Positions 1 to 8,877 of a stretch of 64,000 nucleotides of DNA are shown piece after piece. The notes under the pieces were generated by a model, which saw nothing but the letters and a program-made list of their open reading frames with translations, was not told where the DNA came from and ran no database searches. Made by a program: the position numbers and the translations under genes. The DNA comes from Nigrospora sphaerica (taxonomy: Eukaryota > Ascomycota > Sordariomycetes > Amphisphaeriales > Apiosporaceae): the NCBI GenBank assembly GCA_018287875.1, contig JAGVVL010000017.1, positions 1,240,001 to 1,304,000 of the forward strand, written 5' to 3'. The first letter of the stretch is position 1, and every line of letters starts with the position of its first letter.

Positions 1-34
1 CTTTCTCTTTGCGATCGAACTACCACTTTTAATA
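1..34. repeat. 3' end of a second, mutated copy of the LTR found at 1073-1639
   Basis: Bases 1-34 line up without gaps to 1606-1639, the last 34 bases of the solo LTR. I count 27 of 34 identical; six of the seven differences are transitions (five of them C in the solo LTR and T here) and one is a transversion. The terminal CCAACA of the LTR appears here as TTAATA. This is what RIP would leave of a second LTR. The rest of the element lies outside the window, so it cannot be told whether this is a solo LTR or the end of a longer retrotransposon. Confidence 0.7.
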
Positions 35-349
35 AATCGAAATAAGTTTTATATAATACACATTTTTTATATTTACGTTAAAATATTTTTTCACTAGTCT
101 CATACTAAAAGATGAAATATATAAATATATATTTAGAGGATTGCATCTTTTAAGTTTTCATTTTTGATTTTTCAATTATAATTAACTAATTTTTCAATGT
201 TTAAAAAGTAAATATTATATTAAAGTATTAAATTTAAACTTTTTTAAAAAGTTACTTTTTAAAAGTATTATAACTTCTTATATATTTATTTTATCTACTA
301 ATATATAAGTTAAGTTTAGCTTTTCAATAGATAAACTACTTAAAAGCAT
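35..349. other. AT-rich flank without recognisable gene
   Basis: Extremely AT-rich, TpA-rich sequence between the LTR fragment and the DNA transposon. No reading frame, tRNA or repeat could be recognised. It is probably RIP-degraded repeat sequence. Confidence 0.6.
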
Positions 350-360
350 TAATGTACGTG

Positions 361-411
361 TTATACAAGCGACGCAGTTATACAAGCGACGCAGTTATAC
401 GAGCGACGCAC
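361..411 (+). repeat. Left terminal 17-bp tandem array (three units)
   Basis: Units at 361-377, 378-394 and 395-411 are copies of TTATACAAGCGACGCAG; the third differs by two bases (an internal A to G, and the last base C). They lie inside the left inverted repeat of the Fot1-like element. Repeated sub-terminal units in such elements usually serve as transposase binding sites; that role is inferred. Confidence 0.85.
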
Positions 412-474
412 TTTTCAGCACCTTTATAATAACTTAGTTAATTACGCAACCACAACGCCTTAAATCAATTCAAA

Positions 475-2702
475 CTAATCGGAATCCGACTCTCTGGATG
501 TTTCTACATCCATTTCACATGTGCGTGCATTATGCCCGGCCGTTTCGCAGATGCCACACCGCCGCCCGCGCGGCTCTAACCTCGTTACGCGACCACTCTT
601 TATGCGCGTTTTCTCTCCTAACTACGTATCCACGTCTTTCTGATCTAAAAGACCTTAAGCCTCGCCAATTTCAAGTGTTCTTTCTTACTGTAGATGGGTC
701 TTTTTCGCTCTCCGACGTTTTACGAGGCTGGAATTCGCCTCTCAAAGCGTCTTAACCTTTGCCCGTAGAAGGGCATTCTCGTGTATGATCGCTATCGCAC
801 CCTTCGTAAACTGGTCCACTACTGATAAAATCGATATCGGAGAGCTTCCTTAATAACGGCGGACTCGATTCTTAATAAAATCAGTCTACAAAGTCGCCTC
901 GGTCGGGTTATGCAGCGTTTAAGAGGCCTATAGAATACTTGCAACCGGAAGGTTTCCAGTGGGCGAAGGTGTTAATAACTTCATATTTAGCTTTGCAAGC
1001 ACTCTATCCGGGTTTAGAGGGACTAAATCGGCTCTGGAAAATCCAGCCTTAATATTATTAAATATAAAAACCTGTTGCAGGTATAGGACTTATCCTATAC
1101 CGTTCTCTATCACTACGGACTAAGCTATGCACTTAACGAGAAGCTAGTCCTTTAACCGAGCCTATCCTAAAGCTTGGGCCAGCCTACCCTAGAGCACGGG
1201 CCAGCTTACCCGCAAGCATGGCCCGCTTTACCCATAAGCGTGGCGTTCGCCACGCGGAAGCTTCTGCAAGGTTCCACGAGTTTCCACGAGTTTCTACGTG
1301 ACTCCCTGAAGCTCCCACGAGCCCCCATGAGGCTCCACAAACCTCTATAAGGTTCCATATGCTTCTAAGCCACGTAATCACTTACGCAATCACTTACGCG
1401 TCCTCTTCCTTGTATTACTAAGAGGATAAAGGTTTAACGGGTATAAGTAAAGGCTGAATCTCCCCTCTTCGTGTAACTAGTCTGTCCTGAAGCAAGCAAG
1501 CACACGAAATACACTCTCGTTCCTCTTGAAGAGAAGTTCCTTATCCTTCCGTGTTTCTTTATAGAAACGACCTCCGAGATCGAAAGAGCCCTTATAAAGG
1601 GGTTGCTTCCTCTTTTCGATCAAACCACCACTTCCAACAAAACCTTTAAAAAGGCGGCTTAAAAGGCGATTAGAAACTCGGCTTTAGTGATATAGTTAAG
1701 AAGTGACTTTATAAACCCTTCGATTTCGCGACTGTACGCCCGTTTTAATGGGCTAAAATACCCCACGTCAAGTGGCTGGAGTAGATGCGATAAGTGCGGA
1801 GGTATAGAGACTGTCACGATGTTCTTCTCTTTACAAAAAGCCTGGAATTCGGCTGAAACGTGGCTCTCGTGCCCGTCAATCACTAACAGACAATATCGGC
1901 CTATTGCGCGCGACAAGGTGTGTTTATCGAAATACCGAATCCAGTCTAGACCGGTCTTATTATCGGTCCATCCATTCTAGGTCGGTTTGATTACCTAATC
2001 GCGTGGGAGAGTGCTATCGGCGTACTAATTAGCGAGGTGGTAGGCGCCCTTTACCACGATAAACGGCGGGACACACCAGCTGTCGGAACAGACGCCCTGG
2101 ATCACGGTAACCCATTCCCGATTGCTAGGCTGGACCTTTTTTCGCTTTCTGCTCCGATCGGCGCCGGTCACGACTATCGAGGACGTGATTTGACCCATCA
2201 TAAAGCCGGTCTCGTCGAAGTTATAGATATCCTTGTCCTGGATACCGTACTTAGCCTTCAGGTTCGCGAAAAGCGCGAACCAGCCCGCGATTTTCTCAGG
2301 ATCCTTACAGAGGGCCCTCTAGTAGTCGTATACACGAGAGAAACGCATTCGGAGGTCTGGTTGTCGCTTAACGAAGTTCGAGGCCCAACGCGTGCCGACA
2401 TGTGACGCGTCGCGCGACTCGGCAATAACATTGGCTATATCTTCCACATCACGGAGTCGCGGCGCAAATCCTCGCGCATCCAGGTCCAGTATGTATCTAA
2501 TAAGCGTCCCCTCTTCTAATTCGGAGAGACAACTATTGTTGGCTCGTAGGTCGCGTCAGGCGCTTCTTCCGTTCATTCTATGGCGGACGGTTGATTCGGC
2601 AACGTTGAAGATGGATGCAGCGCGTCGCACTGTAATCTTAGGGTCTTTCTGAATTGCCTGAATAGCAAGATTAATCTGAGACTCGTTAGAACTTTGTGCC
2701 AT
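475..2702 (-). pseudogene. Fot1/pogo-like DDD transposase, RIP-type pseudogene split by a solo LTR
   Basis: The frame starts at the ATG at 2702-2700 and ends at the TAG at 477-475; minus the 572-bp insertion it is 552 codons including stop, close to Fot1-type transposases. The N-terminus has a psq-like helix-turn-helix (motif VRRAASIFNVAESTVRHR), then a CENP-B-type DNA-binding region, then the DDE_1 catalytic core: first Asp in YNFDETGF, second in LLVIDGHESH, third in QPLDVG. The C-terminus has a zinc knuckle C-x2-C-x4-H-x4-C near 552-510. I count about 14 premature stops, for example at 2558-2556, 2321-2319, 2027-2025, 1997-1995, 1979-1977 and 1661-1659. All can be explained by C-to-T or G-to-A changes of CGA, CAG or TGG codons, and I see no frame-shifting indel. 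This is RIP-like inactivation rather than drift. No functional product is possible from this copy. Confidence 0.92.
1073..1639. mobile_element. Solo LTR nested in the transposase, with target duplication AAACC
   Basis: A 567-bp block begins TGTTGCAG and ends TTCCAACA (5-bp inverted TGTTG/CAACA ends) and is flanked by perfect 5-bp direct repeats AAACC at 1068-1072 and 1640-1644. Mentally removing the block and one AAACC joins the two halves of the transposase in frame at a place where the family is continuous. This has the structure of an LTR retrotransposon LTR left after LTR-LTR recombination; TGTTG...CAACA ends and 5-bp duplications fit Ty1/copia, but the superfamily is inferred. A TATA-like TTATAAAGG lies at 1592-1600. 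The interior at about 1180-1350 has imperfect tandem motifs around GGGCCAGC and CCACGAG. Orientation is not settled; the TATA position favours plus. No internal coding region is present. Confidence 0.9.
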
Positions 2703-2757
2703 ATTAAATGGTGGAGAAAATCGAAGATAAAGTTGAAACGGTCGAGATTCATGGAAT

Positions 2758-2791
2758 GTGCGTCGCTCGTATGACTGCGTCGCTTGTATGA
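2758..2791 (-). repeat. Right terminal 17-bp array (two units, inverted)
   Basis: Units at 2758-2774 and 2775-2791 are reverse complements of the left array, with one transition per unit. The right end has one unit fewer than the left, so the two inverted repeats differ in length by exactly 17 bp. Confidence 0.85.
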
Positions 2792-2802
2792 CACGTACGT
2801 TA

Positions 2803-4237
2803 ATATAAATAATAATAATATAGCAGTAATACTTATAGTATTAAAACTATAATATTACTAACTTTAAAAAACTATATTCTATCTTATAGCTTAAAGTGAT
2901 TTAAAAGCTCTTATAATAAAGTATGAGATATATGGATTAAGTTTATTTATAATAAATACATTAAAATATTAAAAAGTTTAATCATTTTTCTAAATTTCTT
3001 ACTGTATTTCTATTATAGTCTTTCACATCTTTAAATAGAGTTACATAATTTAAATGGATACGTTATATACCACTTTATAGAAGTTACTTATACTTTTATT
3101 AAAATGCTTATTTTAATTAAAATACTTAAACTGAAGATAGAAATTGGTTTATAGTTATATTGCTTATAAGTAAGAAACCTTTATTATAATAAAATAAAAA
3201 GTATTAAATAGTTGTTATATAAGACTTTTACGTTTTTTAATTTAAATATAAGTTTTTTCTTATATAAATAATAAAATGCATTTTTAAATTATTAGTTTTC
3301 AAAATATACTTTGAGAAGTATAATGTTATATTACTTTTAAATTGTGTTATCATTTAACGTAGTATCTTTTTAATAAATTTTTTTAATTATATAAATTATA
3401 AAACTTATACTAATATTTAATAAAAAAGGTTATGTTTTAACTCTGTGTTTGATAATAAGAAATGATACTTTCTTGAACTTTTAACATCTGAATAATGCCT
3501 TTAAACTAGTATATTTTTAAGTCTTGGGTTTCCAATTATTTTAGAGTAATATAAATTAAATTATATTTTATTTTAAAGTTTCTTAGTTTTTAAAGGAGTT
3601 AATTGTATTTAACGGTCCTACTTTTATTATAGATAAATATTTCAAAAATATATAAATAATTCTTTTTAAAAAAAACTTATATATCTCCATTTAATTAAGC
3701 TCTTTTTAAAAATAGTTATATATTGGCTAGTTAGTATAATATATATTATTAACTGGTGATTTATATCTTCTTACTAACATATTCAAACTATAATATTACC
3801 TCTTTTAAGAGATAAAACTTATCTATAAGTTTTAACTTCTTATTTTAAACATTTTTTCTCATTTAGCTAGTTAAAGTTAAAACGCTATCATCGACGTAAA
3901 ATATGTTAATCTTATCGTTAGCTACTACTTTAAGCTATAAAGTCAATCGCTTTAATAGTCTTACGTTATTTAAATACTTTTTATAATATTTTTAAAGAAG
4001 TGTGGCGTTATAACTTAAGAATACAACTCAAATAAAACCGTTCACTTTATCTTAAAGGCATTACGTATCAAAAAACCCTACCATCCTTTAATTTCCTTTA
4101 CCGAGTTCGAAGAGCGAGCTAATATATTATATTATTCTAACTACCTTTATATTCTTAACTTATTTAAACTCCCCGTTAAACTAAATCGTTTATACTATAA
4201 TATTATTATAGTGAAATATTTAAAGAGAGCTTATATA
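2803..4237. other. AT-rich, RIP-like degraded sequence without readable gene
   Basis: About 1.4 kb of very AT-rich, TpA-rich sequence with stops in every frame. It lies directly upstream of, and probably belongs with, the ruined Ty3/gypsy integrase, but I could not align reverse transcriptase or RNase H motifs with confidence. Confidence 0.6.
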
Positions 4238-4628
4238 TACAAGACCTTATCTTAAGACTACTATTAACTATACTTATAAAGCTAAGTAAGGAGTGCTCCG
4301 CTTATTACTTATACTTAAATAAGTATAGTAAGATATTTTAATAGACTTTGTCATGCACTTATTAAAAAGTAATGGCTACGACGTTATCTTAATTGTAGTT
4401 TACTAATTAATAAAGATAAAACACTTTATTACTTATTAAAACACTTATAACGTTAACAAGGTCGCGTGCTTATACTTAAATAACATATAAAAACCACACG
4501 ACTTATTAAGGACTGTAATCTTTAACTAAATTTCTTAATTCGTAAAACGCCTTTAAAAACATTTAACTTACTAATTTAGTATTTAAAGCTGTGCTATAAA
4601 CAAGCACACGTAAACTTTATACGGGAAA
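4238..4628 (+). pseudogene. Ty3/gypsy integrase relic
   Basis: Read in the frame that contains 4371-4373, ignoring stops, the translation gives an integrase-core signature: DFV (4344-4352) followed by SNGYDVILIVV (4368-4400), then LIKIKHFI, VACLYLNNI, a PHDLLRTVI stretch and KHL. In living gypsy elements the same order is DFVTGLP, SNGYDAILVVVDRLTKM, HFI, VASLYLKHIWKLHGLP, TVISDRG. Many internal stops occur where C-to-T or G-to-A change would be needed. The catalytic region is therefore recognisable but destroyed. The relic stops where the GC-rich sequence begins. Confidence 0.72.
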
Positions 4629-5982
4629 CCTGTGTCGACCCCATATGCACGTAGCGCGAACAGGCCGATAGGCTCCACCGGGTGATGCAGGTTGTCCTCC
4701 CCTCAAGGCCTGGTGGCCAAAGAAGGAAAGCCGTCGAAAGAACAGATCCGAACCCTCCTCCTTGGGCTCAGGCTCTTACCTATTCCTTGGCTGTCGTTTC
4801 GCCCACATTTAGTATCCAGTACTGGTCCTTTGGCGGGCTAGGGAGCACTAGGCGAGAAGGGGAGAAATTCGGTGGAAGGATGAACATTAGCCGTACGTCG
4901 ACCACAGTTGGTCCACCTCGAATGCAGCTCATGAGAAACTAAAAGAGTCCAACATCCCCACGAGGATGGAACACGTCTCACAGTGGCCTCTGGAGGGCGT
5001 CAGAGCCTTGTAGGCATGACCAGGAGATCGGTCATTGACGAAGACGGGCACCATGTCGACAGAATCCGGACCTCCTCTCCGACGCTGACACATGCGCTCG
5101 CCTCGAGGCAGCCAGCCACGATCGGCGCGCCGGCCCAACTCGTTCGCTTGTCGACTTGGAGCTAGAAAGGGGTCGTGGCAAAAAGCTCCAATGAGTTGCT
5201 GGGTCGGGATTCCTGTAGACTCAGGGGGCTAGCGAGCCGTTGAATATGTGGTTGCCGGGTTCCTGATGGGCAAAACTGCCTCCAGGAAGCCATAAAAGAG
5301 GCGCGTAAAACAATGGTACAGCGGTGCGCCTGGTTCACGGCCACTGCCGCTGCGTCGTGGCTTCTCAGGGGCGGGAATAGCAGGGACGCGGCCGGTTATT
5401 TCCTGCCGGCGCGGCTCCCCCGGCACGGGCTACGCTGCTGCCAAACTTTGGGAGCTGGACCCCCGATCGTCATGATGCCATGGGCAATCCACAGAATAAG
5501 ATTTGCTGGCCACGACACCAAAGGCCCAGCCTCAGGCTCCGATAAGGCTGGAAGCCGGATCTTTCCCCTGTGGCCGAGGCAGAGTGTCCACTGCCGAACG
5601 AATCGTCTGCTGCTTACGGCGCACCGGGCCACGAACTCGCCGCGGCGAAGCCAAGACCAGACCACGCCGACAGCCGTCGATAACTCATCCTATCGCCGGG
5701 GACGCCGTATTTGTAGTCGTCGCCCATGGGCGGCCAGCCTGCCGCGCCCCGCCCTGAGCTTCTCCTTATTCAACATGAGCTCATCCGCCACTCTAGCCTC
5801 TGCCGTATGCATCATGATCACACAGCCCGTAGCCGCGAGTCTGGACCTGGCCGCCGCGCTCTTTCTACGAATAGCCATGCCCGGTCGGATAAAGCAGATG
5901 CTCACGGACACGGCTGCTCGACCATTCTCTGCCGCGGATACCTGGCTTCCCCCCCGCCACCCTCTTGAAGTTGCTCACGACG
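4629..5982. other. GC-rich transition zone; no supported gene
   Basis: Composition changes from very AT-rich to ordinary GC-rich sequence within a few dozen bases near 4625-4640. Long open frames exist (for example plus strand 5313-6557) but they overlap in several frames and show no domain or consistent splice structure. A hydrophobic stretch starting with the ATG at 5775 could be an upstream exon of the next gene, yet its frame does not join by a credible intron. Confidence 0.5.
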
Positions 5983-7359
5983 ATGGACGTCCCGTACCCT
6001 TCCGTCGGCATTGGGGAGCACACAATGCAGCGTCAATGGGGCAACGCCGGCATAGTGTGCCTCGTCAACTTCTTTGTCGGCTTCATGGTCACGGCCGTCA
6101 CCGGTTTCCCAGCCATCGCTCTCGTGCCCATCGTGGCCTCGGCCGCCGGCGCGTTAGCCAATGGCATTTACTGTTTCACCGGCGCTGGCGTTCTAGCCAA
6201 CGACTACTACCGAGGCGCAGTCGTTGCCGGAAGCGTGAACCGCTACATGGCAGCGTCTTTTTTCGCCGACACGTCCTGGCTGGTAAGTCGGCCGTTGTTC
6301 TTGCTGCACGTACACGGACGGACGGATGCCGGATCACATCGCCTGCCTCCCACTCCGCACATCTCCTCATCTCGCCTACTGGCCCCATGGCGGCCGGAAA
6401 GACAGGGCCCCTCTTCTCCTGCGCGCAAACACGGGCAGCGGCTGAGCAAGACTGCAGATCCAAGCGGCTGGCCTCCAATTCTACTCGTATCTGGTCTTGG
6501 TCCAGATCCTTCGCGGAGGCCTCCGGATTGCCTTCTTGGTCGCCTTCTGGGCCCTGATGACGGGCATTGCTACCGTCCGCACCACCATCGCTGTGTATCG
6601 GCTGCGCAGCATCGCCGACGACACCGACGCCGGGCCCGCGAGGCAGACCCTTATTCTGCGTCTCCATGTCGGCTTCTTCTCCCTAGTCGCCCTGCTCGAG
6701 GTCGTCAGCTCCTTCACCCTCCTCGTCAAGCTGAGTGGCACCTCGAGGATCTCGACTCGGGCAGCGCTGCAGAACAAGTCCAGCGCCCTGTTCCGCCACA
6801 TCATGCGCAGTACCGTCGTTCGCGTTGGTATACTGGCCCTGGTGGGCACAACGAGGGCCATCACCTCGTACTTCTCCATATCGACCCAGGACCCCAACTC
6901 GACCGCCAGCGTGCTGGATTCCTGCGCTTATATAGCCGAGTGCGCCTTTCCCATCTTCATATAGTACGTCTGCGTCCAGGGGCCCTTGGCCGTGCACCGT
7001 ATCGTGCTGATGCCTGCGTCTTTCCCTCTAGCATCGACCTCCTCACCTCGAGACTCGTTAATGACGTCTGCAGGGAGACAGGCCGACGTCCTCTCCCGAG
7101 TATGGACTCGCCGACCGCACCGAAACCGCTCTCGTACTTCGTTCCCGCCACGACCCGCACGAGTTCCGCGTCGTATATGGCGGCTGCCGCCATCGGGGAC
7201 TGGCGGTGCGTCGCCCCACCAGCCAGAAGCTCGCGCGCCAGAAGGGAATCGGTAGACCATTCGCAGGGGGACTCAATCAGCCTCGTGCCAACCCCTCCAC
7301 GAGTTGTTGCGCACTGCGTGGATTGTCGAGGCTACAGTGTCGCTACCAACTGTATATAG
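5983..7359 (+). CDS. Multi-pass membrane protein of unknown function (3 exons)
   Basis: Exons 5983-6282, 6458-6963 and 7032-7359 give 377 residues. Intron 1 (6283-6457) has GTAAGT and ACTGCAG; intron 2 (6964-7031) has GTACGT and CTCTAG and removes an in-frame TAG; phases match at both joins. Hydrophobic segments lie around residues 17-55, 108-160, 180-205 and 225-270, about six or seven helices in all, followed by a Ser/Arg/Pro-rich tail of about 100 residues that probably faces the cytosol. I recognise the style of a fungus-specific integral membrane family but no function. Start choice: ATG at 5983 is the first in the frame after a stop at 5962-5964. An additional upstream exon is possible. 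It is the first intact gene after the repeat block. Confidence 0.62.
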   Translation: MDVPYPSVGIGEHTMQRQWGNAGIVCLVNFFVGFMVTAVTGFPAIALVPIVASAAGALANGIYCFTGAGVLANDYYRGAVVAGSVNRYMAASFFADTSWLVSRPLFLLHVHGRTDAGSHRLPPTPHISSSRLLAPWRPERQGPSSPARKHGQRLSKTADPSGWPPILLVSGLGPDPSRRPPDCLLGRLLGPDDGHCYRPHHHRCVSAAQHRRRHRRRAREADPYSASPCRLLLPSRPARGRQLLHPPRQAEWHLEDLDSGSAAEQVQRPVPPHHAQYRRSRWYTGPGGHNEGHHLVLLHIDPGPQLDRQRAGFLRLYSRVRLSHLHIVRLRPGALGRAPYRADACVFPSSIDLLTSRLVNDVCRETGRRPLPSMDSPTAPKPLSYFVPATTRTSSASYMAAAAIGDWRCVAPPARSSRARRESVDHSQGDSISLVPTPPRVVAHCVDCRGYSVATNCI

Positions 7360-7884
7360 CTGTCTGCGGAACCGCGTCGTCCAATCCACCTTGATCAACT
7401 TGGCTTGGCAGCGCCGAATTGACCAGATTCTGCCCGGCTTGTCCGAGTGTGCAATTAGAGGGGGGAATCGGTGAGGTTGTCGCATTGAGGGATTGTGAAA
7501 CGAGTGCTTGGCCATCCCCGAACGAGATCGCCCAAGTCGCTAGTCACGCTGGAAGATATGTATCGCAAAAAGCCATTATTCTAATACATACGACCATAGC
7601 TTCCAGAAAGCTCGGGATCCCGTCCGCTCTCCCATAGATAAGCTGGAAAGCGCCGAATTAGTACTAGGGTCGGTGACGACCTGGGAATCCTCGGTGTTGT
7701 ATGTTTTGGTTTTTTTGCCGACCCGTGCCATTTGTGCTGAGCATCGTACGCTTCTCAAAAAAGCATGCTGAGAGCCTGCGTCGGTGACAGCCTTCCCGCT
7801 ATATATCCGCTATGCCCCGATACCAACCATAGCCCCGCATGCATTTGGAAGAAAGCGGTCGTGTTGACAGCATCCTTCCCTCCG
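7360..7884. other. Intergenic, no gene seen
   Basis: Only short overlapping frames without domain, signal peptide or splice support. Confidence 0.6.
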
Positions 7885-8280
7885 TTACCCAGTTCCCAAA
7901 CCTTCTCGGGCGTATGTAGGGGTGGCATGACGTGTGGTCCTGGACGCCCCGTGGCCGTGACTGGCGCCCCCCGACGACGGGGTGAGGACGTCTTCATCTG
8001 AGACGTAGCGTCGGATGGCCGTCGAAAGAGGGCACGGCAAGGATGCGCTCCGCAATGGGGCTCTGGCCGGTCCGCCACAAGTGAAGTCGGCATTGATGGG
8101 GTTCTTCTGGCACACACAGCTGCCCTGGAAGTTAAACCAAGGTCTTTCCTCCTGGCAGCTGCTCCAGCCGACGACCTGTCCTCGAGCAAGTCGACAATCA
8201 CTTCGACATTGCCACCGAGGCGCTTGAAAGTTGCTCGAGACACCGTGAAAACCGACGACGGCGGCAACGGTTACCGCCAT
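7885..8280 (-). CDS. Possible small cysteine-rich protein (uncertain)
   Basis: A 131-codon open frame starts with a short hydrophobic stretch (AVTVAAVVGF) and has a compact block with six cysteines in about 45 residues (spacing roughly C-x3-C-x13-C-x13-C-x1-C-x10-C), followed by a low-complexity Arg/Ser/Gly tail. That arrangement resembles small secreted fungal proteins, but the hydrophobic stretch is short and a different splice form would change the product. No homologue is recognised. It could be a chance frame in GC-rich sequence. Confidence 0.25.
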   Translation of the reverse strand: MAVTVAAVVGFHGVSSNFQAPRWQCRSDCRLARGQVVGWSSCQEERPWFNFQGSCVCQKNPINADFTCGGPARAPLRSASLPCPLSTAIRRYVSDEDVLTPSSGGASHGHGASRTTRHATPTYAREGLGTG

Positions 8281-8877
8281 TTATTGGGTTGTCGGAGGCG
8301 GGTGGCGGCGTAGTAATTCGTCAGAGTGATGGCGGGGCTTGCCGAGGACGCGAGCTTCCTCCCTGAACGCAGTTAGCCTGGCGAGTCCTACTCCTACCTA
8401 GTCTAAAGAAGCCCAGGGCATCCTGCGGTCACCGGCAGTCGCCTCATACCAACAGATCTGGTCCAAGCCACCACATACCTGGCCCCTGTCCCTTGCTCGT
8501 AGGGATCGAAGTGCGAGCCATGGTGCAAACCGCTTACGGGGTCGGCCAGGCTGTAGACCGCGAATGCGGATTCCGAGGTGGACTGGCCGTTGCCCGTTTC
8601 GGAAGGACTTTGCTGGATGAAGTGGCGTTGGCGCTTACATTTCCCGTTTTCCTCGATGACGATATTGGAAACCCCCGACGTGTTTGGCCTCCCATGCGCT
8701 CTCATGCCGGGCCTGGTTGCGGTGCTGATTCAGTCCGAGTTCCTTTGCTTTCGACCATCGCTTGTGGTATCCGGTGGCCGGTGAGTACCTCTCGCACCCA
8801 AGTGCCGCGAAGGCCGGTACCGACTGAAGAAGCACTCTTTAGGTAACCAAAGCTCGGCGATTCCGACTATGTGATAC
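8281..8877. other. Intergenic, no gene seen
   Basis: Overlapping short frames on both strands, none with recognisable domains. The region lies 3' of the monooxygenase. Confidence 0.55.

Larger units (their letters stand above)
352..2800 (-). mobile_element. Fot1/pogo-type (Tc1-mariner superfamily) DNA transposon, inactivated, with nested LTR
   Basis: Both ends are present. The left end begins with ATGTACGTG after a TA at 350-351; the right end, read in reverse, begins with ACGTACGTG next to a TA at 2801-2802, so a TA target duplication flanks the element as in Tc1/mariner/pogo transposons. The terminal inverted repeats contain tandem 17-bp units (consensus TTATACAAGCGACGCAG): three at the left end (361-411) and two at the right (2758-2791). 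Without the nested solo LTR and one copy of its target duplication (572 bp) the element is 1877 bp, the usual size of Fot1/Pot2-like elements. It carries one transposase reading frame on the minus strand (475-2702). Confidence 0.93.

Noticed and set aside
5775..5982. Possible upstream hydrophobic exon of the first membrane protein
   Set aside because: The frame does not join to 5983 by any intron with acceptable splice sites and phase.
5313..6557. 414-codon plus-strand frame
   Set aside because: Runs through the first exon and intron of the membrane-protein gene in another frame; Arg/Ser/Pro-rich and without domain.
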